DNA of 27,443 nt from a virus: positions 1 through 27,443 of the IMG/VR virus record IMGVR_UViG_3300006738_000061. One strand, given 5' to 3'. A program made the translations under genes and the position numbers. Under the pieces are notes generated by a model, which saw nothing but the letters and a program-made list of their open reading frames with translations, was not told where the DNA came from and ran no database searches. The first letter of the stretch is position 1. Every line of letters starts with the position of its first letter. Of this stretch, positions 1 through 6,941 are shown in pieces.

Positions 1-1
1 A

Positions 2-1141
2 TTATATACTATTCCGAGTAATTCTTATCGTAAATTAGATATACAAAATTGTAGTGACCAACGTAATTTTAAAGAAGCAAAAACTGACTTTAAATTTAGT
101 GGAACTTTACGACCCGAACAACAGAAAGTAGCAGATGCATTTTTTAAAAGAAAAGGGAGAGTAACTAGCGGACTCTTTCAAGCACCTTGTGGATGGGGAA
201 AAACATATGTTGGATGTAATATTATAGCTAGAGCCAATTTACCTACATTAATTATGGTTCATACTAAACTTTTATTTAAACAATGGCAGGAAGAACTTCA
301 CAAACAATTACCTGGCATTCCTATAGGAACTGTAGGTGATGGTGAATTTAATCTTCAAGAAATTACAGTCGGAATCTATAAAAGTGTATATAATAATTTA
401 ACAGCACTAAGTAATCAATTTAGTATGGTAATGGTAGATGAAGCACACTTGTGTCCAGCTGAATTATTTTCCACCGCTCTTAATAATATTAACTGTAAAA
501 TTAAAATCGCTGTTACTGCAACCCCTAAAAGAAAAGATGGAAAACATATTGTTTTAGATGATTATTTTACCTCTTTCAAAGTTTATGCTCAAGATTTAAG
601 CAAAAAAGACAATCCTCTAGTAGAATTAATTAACACAGATATTCCTTTCAATGTTTTAGACCCAAAAAGAGATTGGAGCCGTCAAGTAAATAAATTAACT
701 GAACGAAATGAATATATTCGTTTAATTAGTGAAATAGCTACTCAAGATATTGCCAACGGACGTTGCCCTTTAATACTTTCTGATCGAGTAAATATGTTAA
801 AAAATTTACAAAAATTAATTAAAGGAAGCGTTTTGCTTATTGGAGAAACTAAAGAAGAAAATAGAAAAGACATACTAAATAATACAGGTAATAAATATAA
901 AGCTATTTTATCAACTAAAATTTTTGATGAGGGTATTAGTTGTCATCGATTAGATACTTTATATCTTACTTGCCCAAGTAATAATCCAATTAAATTAGAA
1001 CAAAGAATTGGTAGAATATTACGAGAACATCCAGATAAAAAACACCCTTTAATAAGAGATTTTCAATTACAAGGAACAATTGTTCATAGACAACAACTTA
1101 ATCGCTTAAACTGGTATCAAGAAAGAGGATTTATATTATGA
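2..1141 (+). CDS. SF2 DNA/RNA helicase, UvsW-like (5' end outside window)
   Basis: The frame is open from the first bases, so the N-terminus lies outside the window and 379 residues are visible. They carry a superfamily 2 helicase core: a Q-motif-like RPEQQ (about residue 38), Walker A APCGWGKT (61-68), DEAH (146-149), motif III TATP (about 172), a motif V-like segment STKIFDEGIS and motif VI QRIGRILR near the C-terminus. In T4-like phages this type (UvsW) unwinds branched DNA and R-loops during recombination-dependent replication, and the gp46/gp47 genes downstream fit that role. The stop codon overlaps an ATG (ATGA at 1138). The family call rests on motifs only; a RadD/XPB-type helicase would look similar. 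Confidence 0.85.
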   Translation, partial: LYTIPSNSYRKLDIQNCSDQRNFKEAKTDFKFSGTLRPEQQKVADAFFKRKGRVTSGLFQAPCGWGKTYVGCNIIARANLPTLIMVHTKLLFKQWQEELHKQLPGIPIGTVGDGEFNLQEITVGIYKSVYNNLTALSNQFSMVMVDEAHLCPAELFSTALNNINCKIKIAVTATPKRKDGKHIVLDDYFTSFKVYAQDLSKKDNPLVELINTDIPFNVLDPKRDWSRQVNKLTERNEYIRLISEIATQDIANGRCPLILSDRVNMLKNLQKLIKGSVLLIGETKEENRKDILNNTGNKYKAILSTKIFDEGISCHRLDTLYLTCPSNNPIKLEQRIGRILREHPDKKHPLIRDFQLQGTIVHRQQLNRLNWYQERGFIL

Positions 1142-1223
1142 ATTTATTGAAAAAAAAAAGAAATCTTCACTAGAAAAAGAAATAGAAATTTTACTTGAAT
1201 CTAAGATTAATCCTCAAGTTGCT
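1138..1223 (+). other. Out-of-frame N-terminus of the NifU-like gene with A10 run (frameshift site)
   Basis: An ATG at 1138 overlaps the helicase stop (ATGA) and follows a good Shine-Dalgarno sequence (AGAGGA, 1124-1129, 8 nt spacing). Its own frame ends after 11 codons. A run of ten A (1150-1159) follows. A -1 shift there joins it to the frame of the NifU-like gene and adds residues typical of the domain's first helix (EKEIEILLESKINPQVA). That downstream frame is open from 1110 but has no ATG, GTG or TTG before 1224. Candidate explanations are ribosomal -1 frameshifting, transcriptional slippage, a real 1-base deletion or a homopolymer error. Confidence 0.6.
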
Positions 1224-1430
1224 ATGCATGGAGGGCGCATAGAATTTAGAGAATGGGATGCAGATAATGGAATTCTGTATTTATTCTTAAGAGGAGCTTG
1301 TAGTGGATGCTCTATGTCAAGTGCAACATTAAAAATGGGTGTAGAAAATATGGTTAAACATTATTTTCCAGAAGTAAAATTAGTAGAAGGAATAGATGAC
1401 CCAGATTCGGAAGTTGATCCTTATTACTAA
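1224..1430 (+). CDS. NifU C-terminal-domain (NfuA-like) Fe-S cluster protein
   Basis: This is a small protein matching the NifU C-terminal domain, which binds a 4Fe-4S cluster through a CxxC pair and hands it to client proteins. Visible signature: HGGRIEF, then GACSGCSMSSATLKMGVE with the two cluster-ligand cysteines, then FPEVKLVEG. Starting at the first in-frame ATG (1224) gives 68 residues and cuts off the usual first helix; this ATG has no ribosome binding site. With a -1 shift in the upstream A10 run the protein would be 97 residues from ATG 1138, a normal length for a stand-alone domain. Which phage or host Fe-S protein it serves is not visible. The fold assignment is firm, the start is uncertain. 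Confidence 0.85.
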   Translation: MHGGRIEFREWDADNGILYLFLRGACSGCSMSSATLKMGVENMVKHYFPEVKLVEGIDDPDSEVDPYY

Positions 1431-1433
1431 ATT

Positions 1434-1865
1434 ATGTATTATTTTAATTGGAAAGAATTATGGGTAGACAGTGAAGGGCAACCTGAATCAATCTTGATAT
1501 TGACACATGCTCTAACTATAGGTTATAATAATATTATTGCTAGTTCAAGTCAACAATTAATGAAGAAACTTTTTATTAATAAAATAGACTTTCAATTATT
1601 TAGAACTCGCAAATTAAAGGCATTAAAAAATAATTCTATTTTTAGTGCTTATAAATGTAAAGATAAACAAAGCTACTTTAAAGATAAGGAATTTTTATTT
1701 ACTACAATAAACCCTAATAATAAAGTAGAATATCTTTATTTATTGAGTAAACGCTCAATAACCAACACAAACCATTACATTCCAAAGAATTATGTATCTT
1801 CCAAACATTGGAAAAATACATTCGTCAAAGAACGAACTGATAAATTGGAATTCATTTTAGAATAG
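1434..1865 (+). CDS. Hypothetical protein
   Basis: I do not recognise this 143-residue protein. It is rich in Lys, Asn, Tyr and Phe, has no predicted membrane segment or signal peptide and shows no catalytic motif I can name. It starts with ATG three bases after the NifU-like gene stops and ends ten bases before the SSB-like gene, so it is co-transcribed with replication and recombination functions. Position next to an SSB would suit an accessory replication factor such as a helicase loader, but no residue pattern supports that. Confidence 0.6.
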   Translation: MYYFNWKELWVDSEGQPESILILTHALTIGYNNIIASSSQQLMKKLFINKIDFQLFRTRKLKALKNNSIFSAYKCKDKQSYFKDKEFLFTTINPNNKVEYLYLLSKRSITNTNHYIPKNYVSSKHWKNTFVKERTDKLEFILE

Positions 1866-1875
1866 GAGAAATACT

Positions 1876-2532
1876 ATGGTAGCTTGGGATAAAGCTAAAG
1901 CACCGTCACAAGGTGGCGGAGAACGACGAGAAATTCAACGATTAACTCTCCCCATTGGGGAAACTAAAGTTAGACTGGTAGGGGAAGTAATGCCTCGCTA
2001 TGTTTACTGGATTACTACTACAGAAGGAAAAAGAATGCCTTTAGAGTGTCTACGATTTGTACGCGAAGAAGAAAAATTTGTAGACACTAATGAAGATCCT
2101 TTTAAAGAATTAGGAGCGGATGTTTTTAGTGACAAACCGCAATTTGCATATATCTGTAACATAATTGATAGAAATGATGGTCAAATTAAGATTTTTGACT
2201 TGAAAAGCACTATTTATCGTCAAATTGTAGATTTTGCGTCTAATCCAGAATATGGGAATCCCGCACACCCCGAAACTGGTTATGACATTACAATAAAGAA
2301 AGAAAAAACAGGTCCACTTCCTCAAAATGTTAAGTATACTTGTTTACCTGCAAGAGCAAGCACGGCTCTTACCGAAGAGGAACAAAAAGCCGAATTATTT
2401 GATCTTGGTCGTATTTATAAGCGACAAACTTATGAAGAGCAAAAAAAGTGGATGCTCGAAAATACTGCACTTTTTGCCTCCTCTACAGGAGACGATTTTG
2501 TGCCAACTGAAACCGCAGAGGATCTAGATTAA
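1876..2532 (+). CDS. Single-stranded DNA-binding protein, gp32-like OB fold
   Basis: This 218-residue protein resembles the single-stranded DNA-binding proteins of large phages. Its core has the alternating beta-strand pattern of an OB fold (RYVYWITTTEGKRMPLECL, then KIFDLKSTIYRQIVDF and GYDITIKKEKTGPLPQNVKY). The C-terminus is acidic (ETAEDLD), as in SSB proteins that dock partner enzymes through an acidic tail. The zinc-ligand pattern of T4 gp32 is not seen. A Shine-Dalgarno sequence (TAGGAG) precedes the ATG. Its expected role is coating ssDNA during replication and recombination beside the helicase and gp46/47. The assignment comes from recalled sequence resemblance, not a search. Confidence 0.7.
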   Translation: MVAWDKAKAPSQGGGERREIQRLTLPIGETKVRLVGEVMPRYVYWITTTEGKRMPLECLRFVREEEKFVDTNEDPFKELGADVFSDKPQFAYICNIIDRNDGQIKIFDLKSTIYRQIVDFASNPEYGNPAHPETGYDITIKKEKTGPLPQNVKYTCLPARASTALTEEEQKAELFDLGRIYKRQTYEEQKKWMLENTALFASSTGDDFVPTETAEDLD

Positions 2533-3429
2533 ATGAAAAAATATAAGCTCAATGAGTTAGCACAAGCTACTGGGCAAGCACAAGAAATTGGGGAGGCTAC
2601 GACCTCCCCAACTGCTGCTATACCTACTGCTCCCGTAATTGAACAACCAGTAGGCGGAGCATTTAAAAAAATTGAAAATGGGCAAGTTGTTATTGATATG
2701 GATATTATTAGAAAAAATAATATCTTTTTTGCCACTCCCTGTTATGGAGGTCAAATTACCGACCAATACTTTTTAAGCATGTTTAGGCTAACTCAAGAGC
2801 TTATTAAGTATAATATTAATTTTCGAATTACAACTCTTAGAAACGAAAGTTTAGTTCCGAGAGCACGTAATATTCTAAATGCTATGTTTTTAGAAGCTAA
2901 AGAATGCACTCATTTAATGTTCATTGATGCTGATATTGAATTTGAACCAGAGTCAGTGATACGAATGTTAGCTATGGATAAAGAGTTAATTACAGGAGCC
3001 TATCCCAAGAAAACTTTACCAGTAGACTATGCTATTAATTTAAAATTTGCTGATAAAGAAAAAACTCAAGTAAAAGTTGATATGGGAGCAGTCGAAGTAC
3101 TTGATGCTAGTACTGGATTCTGGTTAATGAAACGTGAAGTAGTAGATAAAATGATTGAAGGATACCCAGAATTATTTTATTTAAATGATAGTAGTATTGA
3201 CCCTAAATTTAATCAATATTGTTATTCATTTTTTGATACCATTCACGATCCTGATGATAATAGATATCTATCTGAAGATTATACATTTTGTCGTCGATGG
3301 CAAAAAATAGGGGGTTCAATTTGGCTTGACCCCAATACAAAACTTAATCATGTAGGTAGTTATACTTTTGAAGGTGATGTTAATAAAATATTTAATTGGG
3401 AAGCCGTAAACGGTCCAAAACCACAATAA
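2533..3429 (+). CDS. GT-A type glycosyltransferase (Anp1/MNN9-like)
   Basis: This 298-residue protein has the features of a GT-A glycosyltransferase. There is an N-terminal strand with FFATPCYGG (about 65-73), a RNESLVPRARN helix (103-113), a strand ending in a DAD metal/nucleotide-sugar motif (LMFIDADIEFEP, D132/D134), an acceptor-side ITGAYPKK and a late acidic LSEDYTFCRRW. The first 45 residues are a low-complexity Ala/Thr/Pro/Gln segment outside the catalytic fold, possibly a linker. It starts directly after the SSB-like stop (TAA then ATG) and ends one base before a methyltransferase gene; the two may modify the same glycan. Acceptor (virion, DNA or host surface) is not determinable. Confidence 0.75.
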   Translation: MKKYKLNELAQATGQAQEIGEATTSPTAAIPTAPVIEQPVGGAFKKIENGQVVIDMDIIRKNNIFFATPCYGGQITDQYFLSMFRLTQELIKYNINFRITTLRNESLVPRARNILNAMFLEAKECTHLMFIDADIEFEPESVIRMLAMDKELITGAYPKKTLPVDYAINLKFADKEKTQVKVDMGAVEVLDASTGFWLMKREVVDKMIEGYPELFYLNDSSIDPKFNQYCYSFFDTIHDPDDNRYLSEDYTFCRRWQKIGGSIWLDPNTKLNHVGSYTFEGDVNKIFNWEAVNGPKPQ

Positions 3430-3430
3430 T

Positions 3431-4144
3431 ATGTTAGATAAATATGAAAATAAAGTATTCTCTCAATTTGGAGAAGATGGAATAACAGATTACATTTTCA
3501 CAAAAATAGGCACAGATAATGAATATTTTGTTGAAATTGGGACTCAAGATGGTAGTGAGTGCAATACACGATTTCTAAGAGAGCAACGTGGATGGACAGG
3601 AATACAAATTGATGCCAAATATGAGAACCCACTAATCAATCTTCATAAGCATATGGTTAATAAAGAGAATATTATTTCAATTTTACAATCTTATCAAGTA
3701 CCTTATAAATTTGACTATTTTTCTCTTGATATTGATGGAATAGATTGGTATATACTTAATGAAATTTTAAACTATTATGAAGTTAGGGCTTTTGTCTGTG
3801 AGTATAATGCTTGTTTAGCTGTTAATGTTGACCAAGTTATTCAATACGATCCTAATTTTTGGGATGCTGGCCCTTATAACATTTATCATGGGGCGAGTTT
3901 AAAAGCATTTTACAATCTTGCACGGTCAAAATCTTATTCTTTAGTTCATTCTAATGGAGTTAACGCTTTTTTTGTAAACGATAATTATTGGACAGGTGAC
4001 GAAGATTTTCCAAAAACAAATAACTTAGAAGCTCTTTGGAAAGATTACCCCGAATTTTTAGGATACCGTTTTGTACATGAGCATGAATCCCACGAACATG
4101 CTAACTTTAATACATCAGAGTTGCTTCTAGAATTAGAATTATGA
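3431..4144 (+). CDS. FkbM-like SAM-dependent methyltransferase
   Basis: This 237-residue protein has a class I methyltransferase motif I, FVEIGTQDGSECNT (33-46), an acidic residue at the end of strand 2 (IQIDAKYE, D61) and a motif FDYFSLDIDGID (94-105) typical of FkbM-family enzymes, which usually methylate sugar hydroxyls. It lies between a glycosyltransferase and gp47, overlaps gp47 by four bases (ATGA) and is clearly in the same operon. Pairing with the glycosyltransferase suggests that the transferred sugar is O-methylated; that is inference. Its C-terminus is rich in His and Glu (HEHESHEHANF), a possible metal-binding tail of unknown meaning. Confidence 0.7.
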   Translation: MLDKYENKVFSQFGEDGITDYIFTKIGTDNEYFVEIGTQDGSECNTRFLREQRGWTGIQIDAKYENPLINLHKHMVNKENIISILQSYQVPYKFDYFSLDIDGIDWYILNEILNYYEVRAFVCEYNACLAVNVDQVIQYDPNFWDAGPYNIYHGASLKAFYNLARSKSYSLVHSNGVNAFFVNDNYWTGDEDFPKTNNLEALWKDYPEFLGYRFVHEHESHEHANFNTSELLLELEL

Positions 4145-5100
4145 AAATTTTACTTTCCGCAGACTGGCATATTGCTCTTCATAAGAAAAAAATTCCAAGC
4201 GATTGGCAAGCTAATCGCTTTAGATTATTTTACAAAAAATTATATGAATTAGAACAAGATTGTGATATTCATATTATTGCAGGAGACGTGTTTGATAAAA
4301 AACCCGAACCAGATGAAATATGTTTATTTTTAAGTTATATCAATTCAACCTCGATTCCCACATTTATCATACCAGGAAATCATGAAGCAACTAAAAAGGG
4401 TTATACTTTTTTATCGCATTTCCATGAAGATAATGCTATTAAAAATTCAAATGTGGAAATTATTACTCAAAATATCCGTAAAGACATTCTCAGTCAAGGA
4501 TTTCAATTCTTTCCTTATGGAGAAATGCAGACAAATAATTTGCCTAAGCCTATGCCAAATGATATCTTGGTTACGCATATTAGAGGAGAAGTACCTCCGC
4601 ACATCACTCCTGAGTACGATTTTGAAAAGCTTCGTCCCTGGAAACTCATACTTTTGGGCGATTTACACTTTAATCATCGTTACTTGGATTATCCAGCTTA
4701 CTATCCTGGTAGCCCTCTAAATGTGTCTTTTGACAGAGACGAAAAAAGACAATATGGAGTAGATATTATAAATTTTAATACAATTAATGATTATTCTGTT
4801 GATTTTATTGATTTAAAATTACCTAAACTTCTTCGTAGAACTATTAAAGCAGATGAATCTATGCAAAAAGATGATTATCATCATGTTATCTATGAAATTA
4901 CAGGAAGTATTGACGAATTATCAAAAATTTCTAATCATGATCAATTAGATAAAAAAATAGCTTTTAAACCAGAAGAATCCTCTAAATTAGAATTAAAAGA
5001 TTTATCTCTAATGGAAGAATTAAAAGCTTATTTAGAATATATTAAAGTAGATGATACCAATGCGGTAATAACAGAATTTCAAGAGTTAAACATTCAATGA
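4141..5100 (+). CDS. Recombination endonuclease subunit gp47 (SbcD/Mre11-like)
   Basis: This is a calcineurin-like phosphoesterase of the SbcD/Mre11 family, 319 residues, close to T4 gp47 in length. Metal-binding motifs appear in order: SADWHI (D8, H10), GDVFDK (D49), PGNHE (N80, H81), VTHIRGE (H146) and GDLHFNH (H176). With gp46 it forms the complex that resects double-strand ends and generates 3' ssDNA for strand invasion and recombination-dependent replication. Its stop overlaps the gp46 start (ATGA at 5097), the usual translational coupling of this pair. Confidence 0.93.
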   Translation: MKILLSADWHIALHKKKIPSDWQANRFRLFYKKLYELEQDCDIHIIAGDVFDKKPEPDEICLFLSYINSTSIPTFIIPGNHEATKKGYTFLSHFHEDNAIKNSNVEIITQNIRKDILSQGFQFFPYGEMQTNNLPKPMPNDILVTHIRGEVPPHITPEYDFEKLRPWKLILLGDLHFNHRYLDYPAYYPGSPLNVSFDRDEKRQYGVDIINFNTINDYSVDFIDLKLPKLLRRTIKADESMQKDDYHHVIYEITGSIDELSKISNHDQLDKKIAFKPEESSKLELKDLSLMEELKAYLEYIKVDDTNAVITEFQELNIQ

Positions 5101-6932
5101 TTACTTTAAATAAACTTTCTATCAATAATATGTTTAGTTATGGTCAAAATAATGAAATTGACCTAAGTTCTAATAAAATAACACAATTAACTGCCCCAAA
5201 TGGAAGTGGAAAATCTTCTATCGCTCTTGTCTTGCAAGAATTACTCTATAGTAAAAATATTAAAGGTATAAAAAAGGCAGATATTCTTAATCGATATGTA
5301 AAAGAAGATACTTGGTCAGGAAAACTAGACTTTACAGTTGAAAATAAAAATTATGTCGTTGAAGTTAAAAGAACTAAGAATCAAAGCAAAGTAAAACTGT
5401 TTGAACAAACCGATACAAAAACAATAGATTTAACTGAACATAAAATTCCAGATACTTATAAAAAAATACAAGAACTTATTGGTCTCGATTTTGAAATATT
5501 TTCACAACTTACCTATCAAAGTAGTACTGATTTATTAGACTTTCTTAAAGCTACCGATACCAATAGAAAAAAGTTTTTAATCAACTTATTTAACCTTGAA
5601 AAATATCCAAATATTGGGGAAGTAATCAAATTAAAACTTTCAGAATCGGAAAAAGAGTCTTTTAAATTAGATGGAGAATTAAAAAGTGTAAAAGATTTTT
5701 TAAATGATGTTCTCATAGAAGATAAAAAGTCTTTAATTGAAGTACCTATAGTTGATGAAGAAAAAAGAAATCAATTAGCTAGTGCACAAAATAAAATTAC
5801 TGAATATGAATCTTTATGTAAGAGAATTGATAAAAATAATTTATATATTGGAGAACGTAAAGAATTAAATTTTGATATTTCTTTATCAGAACCGACTAAG
5901 ATTAACCACATATATCAGCAACAGCAAGAAATAAATGAAGAAGTAAGGTCACTTTCTATACATCAAAAAAATATAAAAAAGTCATTATCTAATTTAGATA
6001 TAACAGACAAATGCTATACTTGTGGGCAATCAATCGATAATACACAATCAATTCATTTAAAAGATAACTTAGAAGAAGATTTATTTAAAAGTAAATCAAA
6101 AAAGTCTGATTTAACACTGAATTTACTTCAAATAGAGGGTAATATTAAAGAATACGAAAATAAGATCAAACACTGGGAAAACAATAAAAAGGCTATTGAA
6201 AAATTTGAACAACTTAGCCAGTTTATAGATATCACTATACCTACAGAATATCCTGATTTTAATACATTAAAAAATGAAGTACAAATATTACAAGATGAGT
6301 TAAAAATTCAAGAAACTCAAAGAAAAGAATCTATTGAATATAATGAAAAAATAAAAACTCACAATACTAAAGTAGACACCCTAATTGAACAAAAAAGATA
6401 TTTTTTAGCTAGACAAGAGCTATTAAGTAATGATATAATTAATCTTAAATCAAAAATTAAAAATCTTAATATATTACGAAAAGCATTTAGTACAACTGGA
6501 ATTGTAGCATTTAAACTTGAGAACTTAACTAAAGAACTTGAAGCTGTTATCAACGATTATCTATCAGATTTATCAGATGGGCAGTTTCAAGTTATTTTTC
6601 GTTTAACTGGAGAAAAGTTAAATATTGTAGTCGTTAATAATGGTCAGGAATCACCAATAGAAACAGTTTCTGGAGGAGAATTTAGTAGAATTCAAACTGC
6701 TATTTTATTAGCAATTCGTAATGTTTTATCTAAAATTGGAGGAAATTATATAAATCTTCTATTCTTAGATGAAATTACAGGTGTTTTAGACGAGGCTGGA
6801 AAAGAAAAATTAATTGATATCTTACAAGAAGAAGATAATTTAAATATTTTTCTTATTTCCCATGATTTTACACACCCATTAATTGATAAAATCACTATTA
6901 TAAAAGATAACAACATTAGTTGTTTAGAGTAA
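5097..6932 (+). CDS. Recombination endonuclease subunit gp46 (SbcC/Rad50-like ATPase)
   Basis: This 611-residue SMC-like ATPase has Walker A APNGSGKSS (33-41), long Lys/Glu-rich coiled-coil arms, a zinc hook CYTC (C306, C309) at the apex, the ABC signature VSGGEFSR (524-531) and Walker B LLFLDEIT (D558, E559). It powers and positions the gp47 nuclease at DNA ends. Length is slightly above T4 gp46 (560). ATGA overlap with gp47 couples translation. Ten bases separate its stop from nrdA, with an AAGGA element between. Confidence 0.93.
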   Translation: MITLNKLSINNMFSYGQNNEIDLSSNKITQLTAPNGSGKSSIALVLQELLYSKNIKGIKKADILNRYVKEDTWSGKLDFTVENKNYVVEVKRTKNQSKVKLFEQTDTKTIDLTEHKIPDTYKKIQELIGLDFEIFSQLTYQSSTDLLDFLKATDTNRKKFLINLFNLEKYPNIGEVIKLKLSESEKESFKLDGELKSVKDFLNDVLIEDKKSLIEVPIVDEEKRNQLASAQNKITEYESLCKRIDKNNLYIGERKELNFDISLSEPTKINHIYQQQQEINEEVRSLSIHQKNIKKSLSNLDITDKCYTCGQSIDNTQSIHLKDNLEEDLFKSKSKKSDLTLNLLQIEGNIKEYENKIKHWENNKKAIEKFEQLSQFIDITIPTEYPDFNTLKNEVQILQDELKIQETQRKESIEYNEKIKTHNTKVDTLIEQKRYFLARQELLSNDIINLKSKIKNLNILRKAFSTTGIVAFKLENLTKELEAVINDYLSDLSDGQFQVIFRLTGEKLNIVVVNNGQESPIETVSGGEFSRIQTAILLAIRNVLSKIGGNYINLLFLDEITGVLDEAGKEKLIDILQEEDNLNIFLISHDFTHPLIDKITIIKDNNISCLE

Positions 6933-6941
6933 GGATTACAA

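Noticed and set aside
2110-2325. Antisense frame in the SSB-like gene and similar short antisense frames
   Set aside because: No SD elements or recognisable domains, and each lies opposite a well-supported gene.
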